In this document: piece after piece, positions 15,635 through 25,258 of the stretch
Layout: the number at the start of each line of letters is the position of its first letter
Numbering within the stretch: position 1 is the stretch's first letter
Origin: a virus
Length of the DNA: 41,828 bases
Virus record (IMG/VR): IMGVR_UViG_3300025151_000091
Coordinates: 1 to 41,828 of that record
Strand: one strand, 5' to 3'
The notes under the pieces: model-generated
Told to the model about the DNA's origin: nothing
The model's input: only the letters and a program-made list of their open reading frames with translations
Database searches by the model: none
Made by a program: the position numbers and the translations under genes

Positions 15635-18549
15635 TGATGAATCGAAATTTAATGAATCGACAGATGTTTAGAAAAGGCGGTGCGGCTTTTCCCGATCTTA
15701 GCGGGGATGGCAAAGTAACGCAAAAAGACATCTTAATAGGACGTGGTGTTGTGCCGATGCAAGAAGGCGGTGTGGCACCCATGTCTGCTCAGGCCATGAT
15801 GCCTGCGGCACCTCCGCAAGAGGCCATGATGCCGGAGATGGCGCAAGCGCAACAAGCGGGTATGGACCCCGCCATACTAGAAAGTATGTTAGCTCAAGCT
15901 AGTCAAGGTATTGCTTCACTAGACGAAGCTGAAGACTACGAGCAAGTCATGAATTCGATGAGAGAAAACGACGCTACCATTGAGGAGCGGCGAATGGAAC
16001 TTGCAGATATTGTAGGTGAGCAGGATGCTCAACAAACTCCAGAATCCGTTCTTACTTTAGTGCAACCCGTCATGATGATGGCAAAGGTTGATGAAGGTGT
16101 AGGGTCGTTAGCTCAAGACGAGATGACCGAAGAGGTAACTGGAGATATGGCCGGAGGCATTATGTCTACTGTCAATATGGGTTCTGAGGAGGGCCCTGCT
16201 CCTGTAAATTTTAACCAAGGCGGTGTAGTTGGAATGCAAGAGGGTGGAGATCCATTCACTGCGCCGCCTGCAAATATGATAAAAAGTCCTTTACAGCAAG
16301 AATACGAATTACAACGTGATTTGTACGGACAACTTTTAGATAAAGATGCCCAGACTAGAGCGCTCCAAGGTCAACAAGATTTGACTCAAGCGCAAATGTT
16401 GTTTGATTTAGCGCAGACCGGACTAGCAATCGCGGCCCCCGGCCCACAACGTATGAGTCTTGCTGAGAAACTTGCGTATGCTGCACAACAAACAGAATTG
16501 TTTCCTAAAATAGGTGCTCGTGCTGCTGAATTAGAAAAGTTTAAACAAGAACAAGAACAAGAGTCTCGTAAATTTGATATAGCTGCCGCCCAAGGTGCTA
16601 TTGACTTGCGTAATCAACGCCTAGCGGATGAGATGAAAGGAATTGATACCCCTTACGATATTCGAGTTATAGATCAAAAGGGTAATGTTATAGGTGTAGG
16701 ACGCGGTCCTGTTACTAAAAAAAGACAACGAGAGCTAGAGGAGATGTATCCAAATGCTTCTGTTCAATTTAGTCCTATTTCTACCGACGAAGATAAAGGA
16801 CCTGACTTTCAAACAATTCTAGATGATAAGGGTAAACCTCGCGGAACTTATGATCTTAACAATGCCAGTGATTTAATCAAGGCTAATCAAATTTTAAGTG
16901 ACAATAGAGATAACGGTTGGAGTCTTGGAAAACCTACGTTTTCTGCGGATAAAGATCAAAAACCGTATAACCTAATTAAAGGTGCAGATATTGTTGCGGT
17001 AATTCCCGGTTCTGATAAAGAAGCTGAGTTGTTAGGACTAGGTTACGCAGTTGCAGGCGCGGTTAGCTCACCAGACGAATATGACTTTAAGGGCGTAAAA
17101 CTTAAGATGGACGTTACGATTGATGGGCAACCCTATCAAGCGGGTCAACTTGTTAATTTAAACAGCCGTCAAATTGCAGCGTTAGATCCTACCGCAGTAG
17201 ATTTAACACCGATGACCAAAAAAGACTGGTTATCCATGTTTAAGATGTCCGAAGAAAAATACAATTCTTTAAGTGAAAATGAATTAAACATTTTATCGGG
17301 TCTAGCTACAGTAGAAAATTACTTTAGTAAGTTTGGCATGAGCAAAGAGAACTTCTTAGCGTTACCTGAAGAAAAACGTTTGAAGTTAGTGGGTCTTGCT
17401 CCTGAAGAAAAACTGATGACTTTAGCTAACAACTCTATTGTCTCGGTTAAAAGTAAAGAAGGCGGTGGTTTTGAAATAGAAACCCTTCACACTCCTGACG
17501 TATTTCAACTTGTTAAAGGGGAGAATGGGGAGTTATTACAGGTAGATGCCCAATCGGGTAAGGTAGTTACTTTAAGAGAAGCGGTCGATTCTAAAAAGCC
17601 TGAGTACAGAACAATCCGAGACACCCGAACCGACGTAGTTACTTACGTTGATATTAATACCGAAGAGGGTCAGAAAGCCATAGATAACGTTACCGCTGAA
17701 AATTTAGCAACGGGCGCTACCGTTCTAAGGATAGGCACCATTCCTGCGGATAAACAGCAAGCGGCTAAAGCTTACTACATTGAAGGTGAAAAACAAATAG
17801 TTCTGAGCTTTGACGGTGGAAGAACTTACGTTAATGCAGACGGCCAAGTAAAAGAAATTCCCACTGAGGATGCGGTTCCTGTAAGTGATACGATAGCTAA
17901 TCAAGTTTTGCGAGCAAGCAAGCTTAGACGGTTAGCTGGGGATCAATTAAGACAATACCTTGGCTCAGAAGCTCTTAACGTCAAGCAAGGTGAGCGGGGA
18001 GATACAAAACAACTTTCTGCACAACAAGCAAATAATGTTAGAACTGCTTACGAAGCGGCCTTAAATGGAACGGGAACTTATGCCAAATTCCAAGTTTTCT
18101 TAGATAACTATTTTGCAGGAGTAGCTTTACCTGAAAATGCTTTCCAACAAACTCAATCGGACAGGCAGTTCTTGGAGACTATAGTAATACTAGGCAGATC
18201 TGCTTTAGTGTTAAACCCTAGATTCCCTGTTGCTGAAATGGAAAGAGTACAAGGTCTTTTCCCCGATACAGAAGCTTTATTTGTTAACAATAAGACTCAA
18301 GCCAATAAATTGATCGAGTTAAAAGACGCTGTTTTAAAGCAGAAAAAACGTAATTTATCTGAGTTGGCAAACAACACAATGTTAGACCAAAAAGGCATGC
18401 AAGCTATTGTGTCTAACAACTCTGAAATTGATCGGTTGCTAGACTTGTTAGCCGGTGTACCGGATAAATATACGGGTCAAGATCTAGCGGACAGAGACGC
18501 TTTAGACAAAGTACTTCGAGAACAAAGAGAAAAGCGACTGAGGAAATAA
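15634..18549 (+). CDS. Large internal virion protein with N-terminal EF-hand-like loop (971 aa)
   Basis: Residues 21-32, DLSGDGKVTQKD, match the calcium loop D-x-[DNS]-x-D-G-x-hydrophobic-x3-D of EF-hand or dockerin repeats. GG motifs occur at FRKGGAA, MQEGGVAPM, FNQGGVVGMQEGGDP. Residues 55-110 are Met/Gln/Ala-rich; 210-330 are charged helices; the rest is a mix with YRTIRDTRTDVVTYVDINTE-type beta pieces and a helical C-terminus (residues 790-971). No enzymatic motif is recognised. It begins by TAATG overlap. It probably enters the cell with the DNA, as with T7 gp15/gp16; this is by position and size. Confidence 0.65.
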   Translation: MMNRNLMNRQMFRKGGAAFPDLSGDGKVTQKDILIGRGVVPMQEGGVAPMSAQAMMPAAPPQEAMMPEMAQAQQAGMDPAILESMLAQASQGIASLDEAEDYEQVMNSMRENDATIEERRMELADIVGEQDAQQTPESVLTLVQPVMMMAKVDEGVGSLAQDEMTEEVTGDMAGGIMSTVNMGSEEGPAPVNFNQGGVVGMQEGGDPFTAPPANMIKSPLQQEYELQRDLYGQLLDKDAQTRALQGQQDLTQAQMLFDLAQTGLAIAAPGPQRMSLAEKLAYAAQQTELFPKIGARAAELEKFKQEQEQESRKFDIAAAQGAIDLRNQRLADEMKGIDTPYDIRVIDQKGNVIGVGRGPVTKKRQRELEEMYPNASVQFSPISTDEDKGPDFQTILDDKGKPRGTYDLNNASDLIKANQILSDNRDNGWSLGKPTFSADKDQKPYNLIKGADIVAVIPGSDKEAELLGLGYAVAGAVSSPDEYDFKGVKLKMDVTIDGQPYQAGQLVNLNSRQIAALDPTAVDLTPMTKKDWLSMFKMSEEKYNSLSENELNILSGLATVENYFSKFGMSKENFLALPEEKRLKLVGLAPEEKLMTLANNSIVSVKSKEGGGFEIETLHTPDVFQLVKGENGELLQVDAQSGKVVTLREAVDSKKPEYRTIRDTRTDVVTYVDINTEEGQKAIDNVTAENLATGATVLRIGTIPADKQQAAKAYYIEGEKQIVLSFDGGRTYVNADGQVKEIPTEDAVPVSDTIANQVLRASKLRRLAGDQLRQYLGSEALNVKQGERGDTKQLSAQQANNVRTAYEAALNGTGTYAKFQVFLDNYFAGVALPENAFQQTQSDRQFLETIVILGRSALVLNPRFPVAEMERVQGLFPDTEALFVNNKTQANKLIELKDAVLKQKKRNLSELANNTMLDQKGMQAIVSNNSEIDRLLDLLAGVPDKYTGQDLADRDALDKVLREQREKRLRK

Positions 18550-18552
18550 ATA

Positions 18553-21500
18553 ATGGCCGAAAACATAGAAATAGATCCTATAACTGTTTCCGTAGATGAG
18601 CCTAAGCCTGAACTTATTTTAGGTTCTCAAGTTGATCTTCAAACTGAAGAAGCAGGAACGGGTTCACCTCTTGAAGCACAAGGGGTGACAGAATTTTCCT
18701 ATTCGTTGAGCACCGCTCCTTTCGCGTCTATCTCTAAAGAAGAGTTAGACTCTATAGCACAGTTGTATCAAGATAAAAAAACAAAATTTGTCCCCTCTTT
18801 TGCTAGACAAATAGCGGGAGAGTTAGCTGTAGAAGACCCGGCTTTTTCTTACGAAAACTTATCTTCCGGCAAAGGTGCTTTTTTTGAGTTAAATGAAAGC
18901 GAAACAATTAGAAACATGAGGCCTGAGTTAAGAGCGCTTTCAGACAGACAAATTATAGAACAATTTACGGTTGATCCAGAAGGTCGCCCGTTGACTAAAG
19001 CTACTCAGACGGAAGGTTTTTTTAGGGATGCAATTCCGCAATTTGGAGGGTTTGCTGGGGCTGTTGGTGGTGCTAAAACAGGGGTTAGAGTACCCGGACC
19101 TCCTCAAGTTAAACTTGCCTCTGGAACTGTTTTAGGGGTGTTAGGCGGATTAGGTCTTTTTAAAACAGGAAATCTAGCTACCGATGCTTTAATGGGTAAA
19201 GAAAGACCTTTGTTACCCGGAGAAAAAGTTGAATATGAAAAAGGAAGAACAGCCGCAGGGGTCCTTCCGTGGTTGTTTTTACCTTGGACTTTAAGCAAAA
19301 ACGTTTCTTTAGGCACGGCAGAGTACATTGCTAATTTAGCCAAAGGTTCGAAAACACCCGGAGGTGTAAAATTAGCGGAAAAAGCTGAAAAATTTTTACA
19401 AAGAACAGGGCAAGAGGGTAGAGAAAAATACATTCGAACTCCTCTTATTGAAGGTATTATCGGTTACGGTCAAGTACAGGGCGCGGGTTTTGCGGAAGAA
19501 ACCTTTGAAGATTCTGGGATTGCAAGAATTCTTTCTGAAACAGGGGGCGGAATTGGAGCGTCTCTTTTAGCTAACCCCGCACTTAATCTTTTTAGATATG
19601 GCGGTGAACTTTATAACACATTTAAAGGACTAGCCGAGGACATTTCAACAAAAGGTTTTAAAAGCGTTGTAGGAAATCCTTTAAAATTAAAAAGACAAAA
19701 TCTTGCGGTAAACAAAATAATAAATATTTTGGAAAAAGAAGCTCTTGACGTAATAGAGCTTCCAGAAAAGTTTACAGAAAAAGCAATTAATAGTTTACCG
19801 TCGTCTCAAAGAATAATTAGAGAACAAGAAAGAGACGAATATTTAAAAAAAGCACAGCAAGAATATGTCAACCTTGTAATTAACAATTTAGCGTCTGATG
19901 ATCTTGCAAAAGAGTTAATTGATGACGCTGGAAATCCAATTAACTTAACGGCCGGGCAAAAAGGAGGTAGCGCCTCTTTGCTTGCTATAGAAAAATCTTT
20001 AGACAAATTAGGTCAAGGTTTAGGGGACGAACGACGGGTAGCCTCAACTAAAGCAATTGCAGCATTACGAAACACCATATTGGCGTTGGCTCAAACAAAC
20101 GATAAAGAAGCAACTAAACTAGCCGCAGATATAGCAGAAAAAGTGTTTAGTTCCAACATGCAAAACGAACTGGAAGTAGCTAGTAAACGAATTATAGAGG
20201 CTGCTGAAAAAGTTTATGGAAAAAATCCAGAAAGCAATTTACTTATTTCGGAACGTCTATTTGACGTAGTTAACACTGAGTTAGGTTTAGCTAGAAGGCA
20301 AGAAAAAATATTGTGGAGAGCGGTCCCTGAAATAAACATAACTTCTTTTTTAGATCCAGAGGGAAACACTACCAATATCCCCGAGTTTATCCGTGCTTTT
20401 GACAATATCGGAACGACCCCTGAATATGTAGAAGAGTTGATTAAAGGACTTCCGGGCTTTGTTAAATTTGTAGCACGGAAGAAAAAAGAACTGGGCATCG
20501 GTGTTACAGAAGTAGCGGAAGATCAACTTTCTTTGTTTGAGGATGTTGCTCAGGAAGCCGTTGAAGAAGCCGGAGTAACTACTAAAGAACTTGCCGAGAT
20601 GAGAAGTTTAGTATTAGATTATGCAAGACAATTGACAGATCAGCCAAACAAAGCTCGAATTGCCTACGACATGGCCGACGCTCTTTTGTCAGACTTAAAT
20701 AATGCGCCGGATGTAGATGCCGATTGGAGAACGGCATATGACATGGCTAGAAGTTATTCTAAAGCTTTAAATGACACGTACACACGAGCTTTCGGAGGAG
20801 AAGTTTTAGCCAAAAAAAGATCCGGCGCGGAAAAAATGGCTCCAGAATTATTAGCTAAACGTCTCTTACAAGGTGGAAATGACCCTACTTATTTAAGGAT
20901 CGAACAAATCAATGAAATAGGTAGGTTTGCTGAAAAGTATGGTTTAGAGGGGGCCGAAGAAACTGTAGGCACTTTAGCCGGTTTAACTGAAACCATATTA
21001 AGGAACGCAAGAAAAGCTTCTTTTGATCCAGAGACAGGAGCAATTAATCATAAAACTTTAAAAAAATGGATCAACGATAACGCCGATTTAATGAACCAAT
21101 TTCCTGCTTTAAAAAGCGATTTAGAACAAGCATCGACGGCTAATGTTTTACTAGACCAAACTAAAAAAGCACACAAAGAGAGAATTGCTAAAATAAAGAG
21201 CCAAATAAGTTTTATGGACCTTCTTTCAAATGAAGTAGATAGTCCTACACTAGTAGTTGGAAAAGCTTTATCGAGCAAAAAACCCCTTACAGGTTTAAAT
21301 GAGTTAGCTCAAATTGTGGACAATCCTGCGTTACCGGAAGACGTTCGTCAGCAAGCTAAAAACGGATTAAAAGCAAGTGTATTAGAGTATGTTTTTACTA
21401 GAGCGGGGGGTTCGCATTCTGCAAACTTACGGCCAAGCGTAATATATGATTCTTTTTTCCGACCTATAAAAAATTCAATAAACGATATTAGTTTAGCTGA

Positions 21501-22278
21501 ATGGCTTAGGTCTAAAAAGTTAATAACCGAAGGTGAAGTAGAAAACTTAAGAACCATGCTAGCAGACATGGTTAAATATGAAGTTTCCGAGACTATTGGA
21601 GATGCCGAAAATATTGTAGAAGGTGCCGGTCCCATGTTAGACCTATATTTATCTATTACGGGTTCGGCTTTAGGTACGAGACTACAAAGACTCATGGGTG
21701 GAGAGGGGCCGGGGTCTCTCATTGCAGCCGGTAGAGGTGCACAAGCTATGCGTCAAGCGTTTCTTAACGTACCCCAAGGACTTCAAATTGATGTTATGAC
21801 GGAGTTAATGCAAAATCCTAAGTTGTTAGCGGAATTTATGAGAAAGCCTGCTTCACAAAGAGAAAGTCTTAGGATTCGAGAACGTTTGGCACAGACTTTA
21901 TTTAACTTGGGTTTATCCCCTTCCAAAGCATTACCGGCTCCAGTGTTTAGAGAGACGATGGAAGATGACGTGGAAAGATTATATTTGCCGGGTGAAGAGC
22001 CTGAACAAGACATCCCCGGAATAGACAGCCCCTTAGTACAACGCGAAAGATCACTTGACGTTCCTCCCACCGTCAGTGCAAGCGCCCCTGAACCGCGTCC
22101 ATCTATAGTTGCGAGAGCGCCCGTGGTCTCACGACCACCGACACCCCCAACCGCGGACAGTTCAGGGGTAGCTAGTTTATTACCCCCACAGTCAACCCCC
22201 GTATCACAACAACGATACGCAGCGGCTTACCCTAACGATCCTATTTCAGATCTTATTAGAATGCGAGGCACCGCTTAA
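18553..22278 (+). CDS. Very large internal virion/ejection protein (1241 aa)
   Basis: The largest gene of the window. Residues 1-60 are acidic and flexible; 78-110 read FVPSFARQIAGELAVEDPAF; 155-260 contain hydrophobic Gly-rich pieces (FGGFAGAVGGAKTG, TVLGVLGGLGLFKTG, GVLPWLFLPWTLS) that could insert in membrane. From about 370 to 1070 the chain is long, charged and predicted helical, with many Lys/Glu heptads. The end (1150-1241) is Pro/Ser-rich and closes with YPNDPISDLIRMRGTA. This matches the T7 gp16-like class in size and place, but no transglycosylase motif is recognised. Confidence 0.65.
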   Translation: MAENIEIDPITVSVDEPKPELILGSQVDLQTEEAGTGSPLEAQGVTEFSYSLSTAPFASISKEELDSIAQLYQDKKTKFVPSFARQIAGELAVEDPAFSYENLSSGKGAFFELNESETIRNMRPELRALSDRQIIEQFTVDPEGRPLTKATQTEGFFRDAIPQFGGFAGAVGGAKTGVRVPGPPQVKLASGTVLGVLGGLGLFKTGNLATDALMGKERPLLPGEKVEYEKGRTAAGVLPWLFLPWTLSKNVSLGTAEYIANLAKGSKTPGGVKLAEKAEKFLQRTGQEGREKYIRTPLIEGIIGYGQVQGAGFAEETFEDSGIARILSETGGGIGASLLANPALNLFRYGGELYNTFKGLAEDISTKGFKSVVGNPLKLKRQNLAVNKIINILEKEALDVIELPEKFTEKAINSLPSSQRIIREQERDEYLKKAQQEYVNLVINNLASDDLAKELIDDAGNPINLTAGQKGGSASLLAIEKSLDKLGQGLGDERRVASTKAIAALRNTILALAQTNDKEATKLAADIAEKVFSSNMQNELEVASKRIIEAAEKVYGKNPESNLLISERLFDVVNTELGLARRQEKILWRAVPEINITSFLDPEGNTTNIPEFIRAFDNIGTTPEYVEELIKGLPGFVKFVARKKKELGIGVTEVAEDQLSLFEDVAQEAVEEAGVTTKELAEMRSLVLDYARQLTDQPNKARIAYDMADALLSDLNNAPDVDADWRTAYDMARSYSKALNDTYTRAFGGEVLAKKRSGAEKMAPELLAKRLLQGGNDPTYLRIEQINEIGRFAEKYGLEGAEETVGTLAGLTETILRNARKASFDPETGAINHKTLKKWINDNADLMNQFPALKSDLEQASTANVLLDQTKKAHKERIAKIKSQISFMDLLSNEVDSPTLVVGKALSSKKPLTGLNELAQIVDNPALPEDVRQQAKNGLKASVLEYVFTRAGGSHSANLRPSVIYDSFFRPIKNSINDISLAEWLRSKKLITEGEVENLRTMLADMVKYEVSETIGDAENIVEGAGPMLDLYLSITGSALGTRLQRLMGGEGPGSLIAAGRGAQAMRQAFLNVPQGLQIDVMTELMQNPKLLAEFMRKPASQRESLRIRERLAQTLFNLGLSPSKALPAPVFRETMEDDVERLYLPGEEPEQDIPGIDSPLVQRERSLDVPPTVSASAPEPRPSIVARAPVVSRPPTPPTADSSGVASLLPPQSTPVSQQRYAAAYPNDPISDLIRMRGTA

Positions 22279-23579
22279 TGGCGATACCCCGGTTTAGCTT
22301 TGGGGCTGGTTCAAATCCTTTTTACGATCCCAATCGGATACTGGTTCCAACGCAATTGTCTGCGGCTGATCGTGAAAAAGCGGATAAATTTCAAGCCGAA
22401 TCAAAAGCTTACAATGAGGCGATGGAAAAGTTTAGGAGAGAAGCTGAAGCGTACAACGCTCAGGTGGAAGCCTTTAACAGGGGTTTAGACACGGCTCCGG
22501 TTACAACACCAAGCGTTCCCAAAATAGATTCTTCTAGTAGCCGTGGTGGTTATAACCCCAACCCCGCACAAATGTTTGATTCGCGTGATCTTCCTAAATC
22601 CACGCCTGCTCCGACACCTTCGTCAACCGTACCTCAGTTCAACGTAACGGCTCCTGTGCGACCAGCAGATCCCAGTTTTACACAAGCCGATATGGACGCT
22701 TTTGATGCAGAGGCCACGGCCCGCGCACAACAACTGCAACGTTCTCGACAAACGGCGGTGGATCTTTTTCAAAATCCGGGGTATTTTTCCCGAATGTACG
22801 GTATTGGTTCGCTTAGTTTCGAAGAAGGCGGGGATGTACCTTTTTTCTTAGAGGCAGAACCAGCAAGATCTAAGGTTCCTTCTCAAGAAGAGCTTACTAA
22901 AGCACTATTACGATACTTTCCGGTGCTACAGCTACTAAACAAAACTTCAAAAATTTATACAGAGTTGGTCCCTGACCTAATTAATACTTCGGTAAAAATA
23001 ATTAAAAACCCTGAATCAACAGAAGAAGAATATAAAAACCTTAATTTCCGATTAAAAAATAGAGCTGATTCAATTTTAAACATGTTTGGTACTTCTACTG
23101 AAGAACTTATGCCCCGCGACAAAGAACCTGTTTACAAAACGGAGTTCGAAGAAGGCGGCGCGGTAGGTGAGGGGATTGCAAGTTTACGTCCTTCGAAAAC
23201 AACAAGGGGACTAGCTCCTTACGGCATTAGATACAGCGGAGAAGGTGCAAAAGGGTTAGGTTATTTTGGAGAAATAACGTCTCCAAGTGGTCACGTTGTG
23301 ACTGAATATTCTTTGTATAACGAAGACATTGGCGAATACCCTTCAATCGTTCCTACGTTAACTTCAGAGGAACTACAAGATACTATCCGTAAATCTTCTC
23401 AAGGACAGAAACCTTCTGCACAAGTGATAATGAAAGCACGAAGGTATGCAAAAGATAGGTTATCGGAAGGTAAAAGTCCTTTTGCCGGTCCTACTGAATT
23501 ACGTTTTCCCGTGCCTTCAAAATCAGACGAGTACTTATTAAGCCGAATAGACCGTTTTTTAGAGCAGAAGAACCGCTAA
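22278..23579 (+). CDS. Virion protein with C-terminal 'SPSGHVVTEYS…PTLT' domain (433 aa)
   Basis: Residues 28-70 form a charged helix (ADREKADKFQAESKAYNEAM). The middle is Pro/Ser/Thr-rich, with GG motifs FEEGGDVPFF and FEEGGAVGEG bracketing a helical part. The last 130 residues hold GYFGEITSPSGHVVTEYS, EYPSIVPTLTSEEL and KARRYAKDRLSEGKSPFAGP, a domain I recall at the ends of phage internal proteins. Its activity is unknown. It is the last gene of the late operon and its 3' end overlaps an antisense small gene by 21 bases. Confidence 0.6.
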   Translation: MAIPRFSFGAGSNPFYDPNRILVPTQLSAADREKADKFQAESKAYNEAMEKFRREAEAYNAQVEAFNRGLDTAPVTTPSVPKIDSSSSRGGYNPNPAQMFDSRDLPKSTPAPTPSSTVPQFNVTAPVRPADPSFTQADMDAFDAEATARAQQLQRSRQTAVDLFQNPGYFSRMYGIGSLSFEEGGDVPFFLEAEPARSKVPSQEELTKALLRYFPVLQLLNKTSKIYTELVPDLINTSVKIIKNPESTEEEYKNLNFRLKNRADSILNMFGTSTEELMPRDKEPVYKTEFEEGGAVGEGIASLRPSKTTRGLAPYGIRYSGEGAKGLGYFGEITSPSGHVVTEYSLYNEDIGEYPSIVPTLTSEELQDTIRKSSQGQKPSAQVIMKARRYAKDRLSEGKSPFAGPTELRFPVPSKSDEYLLSRIDRFLEQKNR

Positions 23580-23720
23580 TATCCCCGCAATAAATACAAC
23601 ACCCGCCACGTAGAATCGATACTCGTGCTCTTGTTTAAAGTCACTTGGCTTTAAATCGTAACCAAAGGCTTCTTTCGAGGATCTATTAAAGCGTAAAGTC
23701 CAGTTGCTATTGTCTTTCAT
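23559..23720 (-). CDS. Single-span small membrane protein (53 aa)
   Basis: On the minus strand an ATG at 23720 follows a perfect AGGAGG (23730-23725). The first 35 residues are polar and charged; residues 36-53 (FYVAGVVFIAGILAVLLL) are one hydrophobic span running to the C-terminus. The ribosome site overlaps the stop codon of the helicase gene upstream, so the two are translationally coupled. A C-terminal anchor of this type could be a holin, spanin-like or superinfection-exclusion peptide; no family is recognised. Confidence 0.75.
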   Translation of the reverse strand: MKDNSNWTLRFNRSSKEAFGYDLKPSDFKQEHEYRFYVAGVVFIAGILAVLLL

Positions 23721-23729
23721 AACGCCTCC

Positions 23730-25178
23730 TTAAAGTAACCAATCACGGGCTTGTTCGCCCAAAACTTGACCAGCAATATCAATTTTATTTTTCAATGCAC
23801 TTAGAATCTTTTCGTCAATTGTCTGGGGTGACACAAGATCAATGTATGTCACTTTGTTAGTCTGACCAATACGATGCGCTCTGTCTTCCGACTGCAAGCG
23901 TATTTCTAAATCATAACTATTGCTGTAATAAATCACTGTGTTTGCCGCAGTCAACGTAATGCCGTAGCCGCCCGTTTTAGGCTGACCCACGAAAAAACGT
24001 AAAGGACTGTCTTTGTCTTGAAACTCTTCGACAATAGTCTGCCGTTCGTCTTGTGGTGTTTCGCCGTAGTAGCAAGCTACTGATTCTTCACCATATTTTT
24101 CGGCTAACGTATCGCGGATCTTTTTTATGTCGTGTGTGTACGAAGCCCAAATAATGACCTTGCCTTGAGTCTCATCTAAGATGCTTAACAACTCATCCAT
24201 ACGGTTGTTAGCCAGACTCTGGATTTCGCCCTCATCGGGTTGTAAAAAACCACAGCATATCTGTTGAAGACGCATGATCTGCGTTAGCACACTAGCGGTT
24301 GTAGCTAACTCACCATCTTCTAGTTTAGCCAAGGCTAACTTCTTCATCTGCTTGTACAGCCGAGCTTGCTCCGCGGACAACGGCACATCGCGTCGGATAT
24401 AGAGTTTGTCAGGCAAGTCTAAACAGTCTTCTTTTAGTATACGGTTACTAAACTTATCAAGCTTAACGTTAAGCTCGTCTAAGCGCCGATAACCAACGAT
24501 CTGTTGGAAACTGCGGTGACCCATAGCACGTTGTTGCACGTTGGCGTAACGGCCTTGAAAAGCATAGTAGCTGTTAAATCCCAAGCACTTAGGATTTAAA
24601 AACTCGCATTGACTAAACAAATCCATCGGGCTTTTTGTTACTGGAGACCCCGTCAAAATGCGTCGGTACTTGCTAAAGTCTTGTAACTTAATGATATTTT
24701 TTGTTCTAGCCGCTTTTCGATTTTTAATCGTAGTGCTTTCATCAACAATTACCATGTTGTCTGGATTCTTTTTCAAAAAAACTTTTGCAATTTGCACACC
24801 TTTCCGAGTGCTAAAAGCTTCTACGTTCATGACAAATATTTTCATCCCGTCGCACGGGTCTAATACAAACGGTTCTAATTCATCGTGAAATTTTTGTGTA
24901 ATATTTGGTTGCCAACGAACCACTTTTCGAGTTATTCTGTGAGGAAGATGCACGGGGATTTCTTTTCTAACCCAATTATCAAAAACACCTTTCGGTGCGA
25001 TGACAAGCGCGGAGTCAATCTTTTGTTCTTCGTACAACAAAGCCATCGTATCAATGGCGACTTTGGTTTTCCCCGTCCCCATCTCCATGAATAGCGCATA
25101 ATATTGCGCGGCCCACGAATCACGGATCACGTCTAACTGGTGATCGAAGGGTTTAGTCAAGAATTCGTAGTTTTTCAT
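23730..25178 (-). CDS. SNF2-type superfamily 2 helicase/ATPase (482 aa)
   Basis: The ATG at 25178 is chosen over one 24 bases upstream because AAGGA precedes it by six bases. Motif I is MEMGTGKTKVAID at about residue 31; motif II is VDEST near 145 in place of DEAH; motif III is LTGSPV near 175; the C-terminal domain has GKVIIWASYTHDIKKI, TGGYGITLTAANTVIYYSN and motif VI QSEDRAHRIGQ. These define a SNF2 translocase. Such phage enzymes are thought to remodel DNA or proteins during replication or recombination. It is transcribed away from the replication operon from a shared divergent promoter. Confidence 0.92.
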   Translation of the reverse strand: MKNYEFLTKPFDHQLDVIRDSWAAQYYALFMEMGTGKTKVAIDTMALLYEEQKIDSALVIAPKGVFDNWVRKEIPVHLPHRITRKVVRWQPNITQKFHDELEPFVLDPCDGMKIFVMNVEAFSTRKGVQIAKVFLKKNPDNMVIVDESTTIKNRKAARTKNIIKLQDFSKYRRILTGSPVTKSPMDLFSQCEFLNPKCLGFNSYYAFQGRYANVQQRAMGHRSFQQIVGYRRLDELNVKLDKFSNRILKEDCLDLPDKLYIRRDVPLSAEQARLYKQMKKLALAKLEDGELATTASVLTQIMRLQQICCGFLQPDEGEIQSLANNRMDELLSILDETQGKVIIWASYTHDIKKIRDTLAEKYGEESVACYYGETPQDERQTIVEEFQDKDSPLRFFVGQPKTGGYGITLTAANTVIYYSNSYDLEIRLQSEDRAHRIGQTNKVTYIDLVSPQTIDEKILSALKNKIDIAGQVLGEQARDWLL

Positions 25179-25195
25179 TTTTTTCCTTTTTACGG

Positions 25196-25236
25196 TTGAC
25201 ATCTGTACGATATAGTATAATATACGTCTTTGTCAA
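25196..25236. promoter_or_regulatory. Divergent overlapping promoters between helicase and replication operon
   Basis: TTGACA is present on the plus strand at 25196-25201 and on the minus strand at 25236-25231, facing each other over a shared AT-rich core. On the plus strand TATAAT lies at 25216 (14-bp spacer) and TAATAT at 25218 (16-bp spacer). On the minus strand TATATC gives a 16-bp spacer. The whole 41-bp element is a near palindrome, so transcription in the two directions must compete. Confidence 0.75.
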
Positions 25237-25245
25237 GGCCCGATA

Positions 25246-25258
25246 TGGTCTTTAACAA
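25246..25258 (+). promoter_or_regulatory. boxA-like element in 5' leader
   Basis: TGGTCTTTAACAA differs from the E. coli rRNA-leader boxA TGCTCTTTAACAA at one position. It sits between the promoter and the first gene of the replication operon, where a Nus-factor antitermination signal would act. Confidence 0.5.

Noticed and set aside
19104-19433. Minus-strand frame of 109 codons within the 1241-aa protein gene
   Set aside because: It overlaps a coherent late gene fully and has no ribosome site or protein-like pattern.
22300-22330. tRNA T-arm-like GGTTCAAATCC
   Set aside because: It is within a late coding sequence with no acceptor or anticodon stem around it. No tRNA gene was found anywhere in the window.
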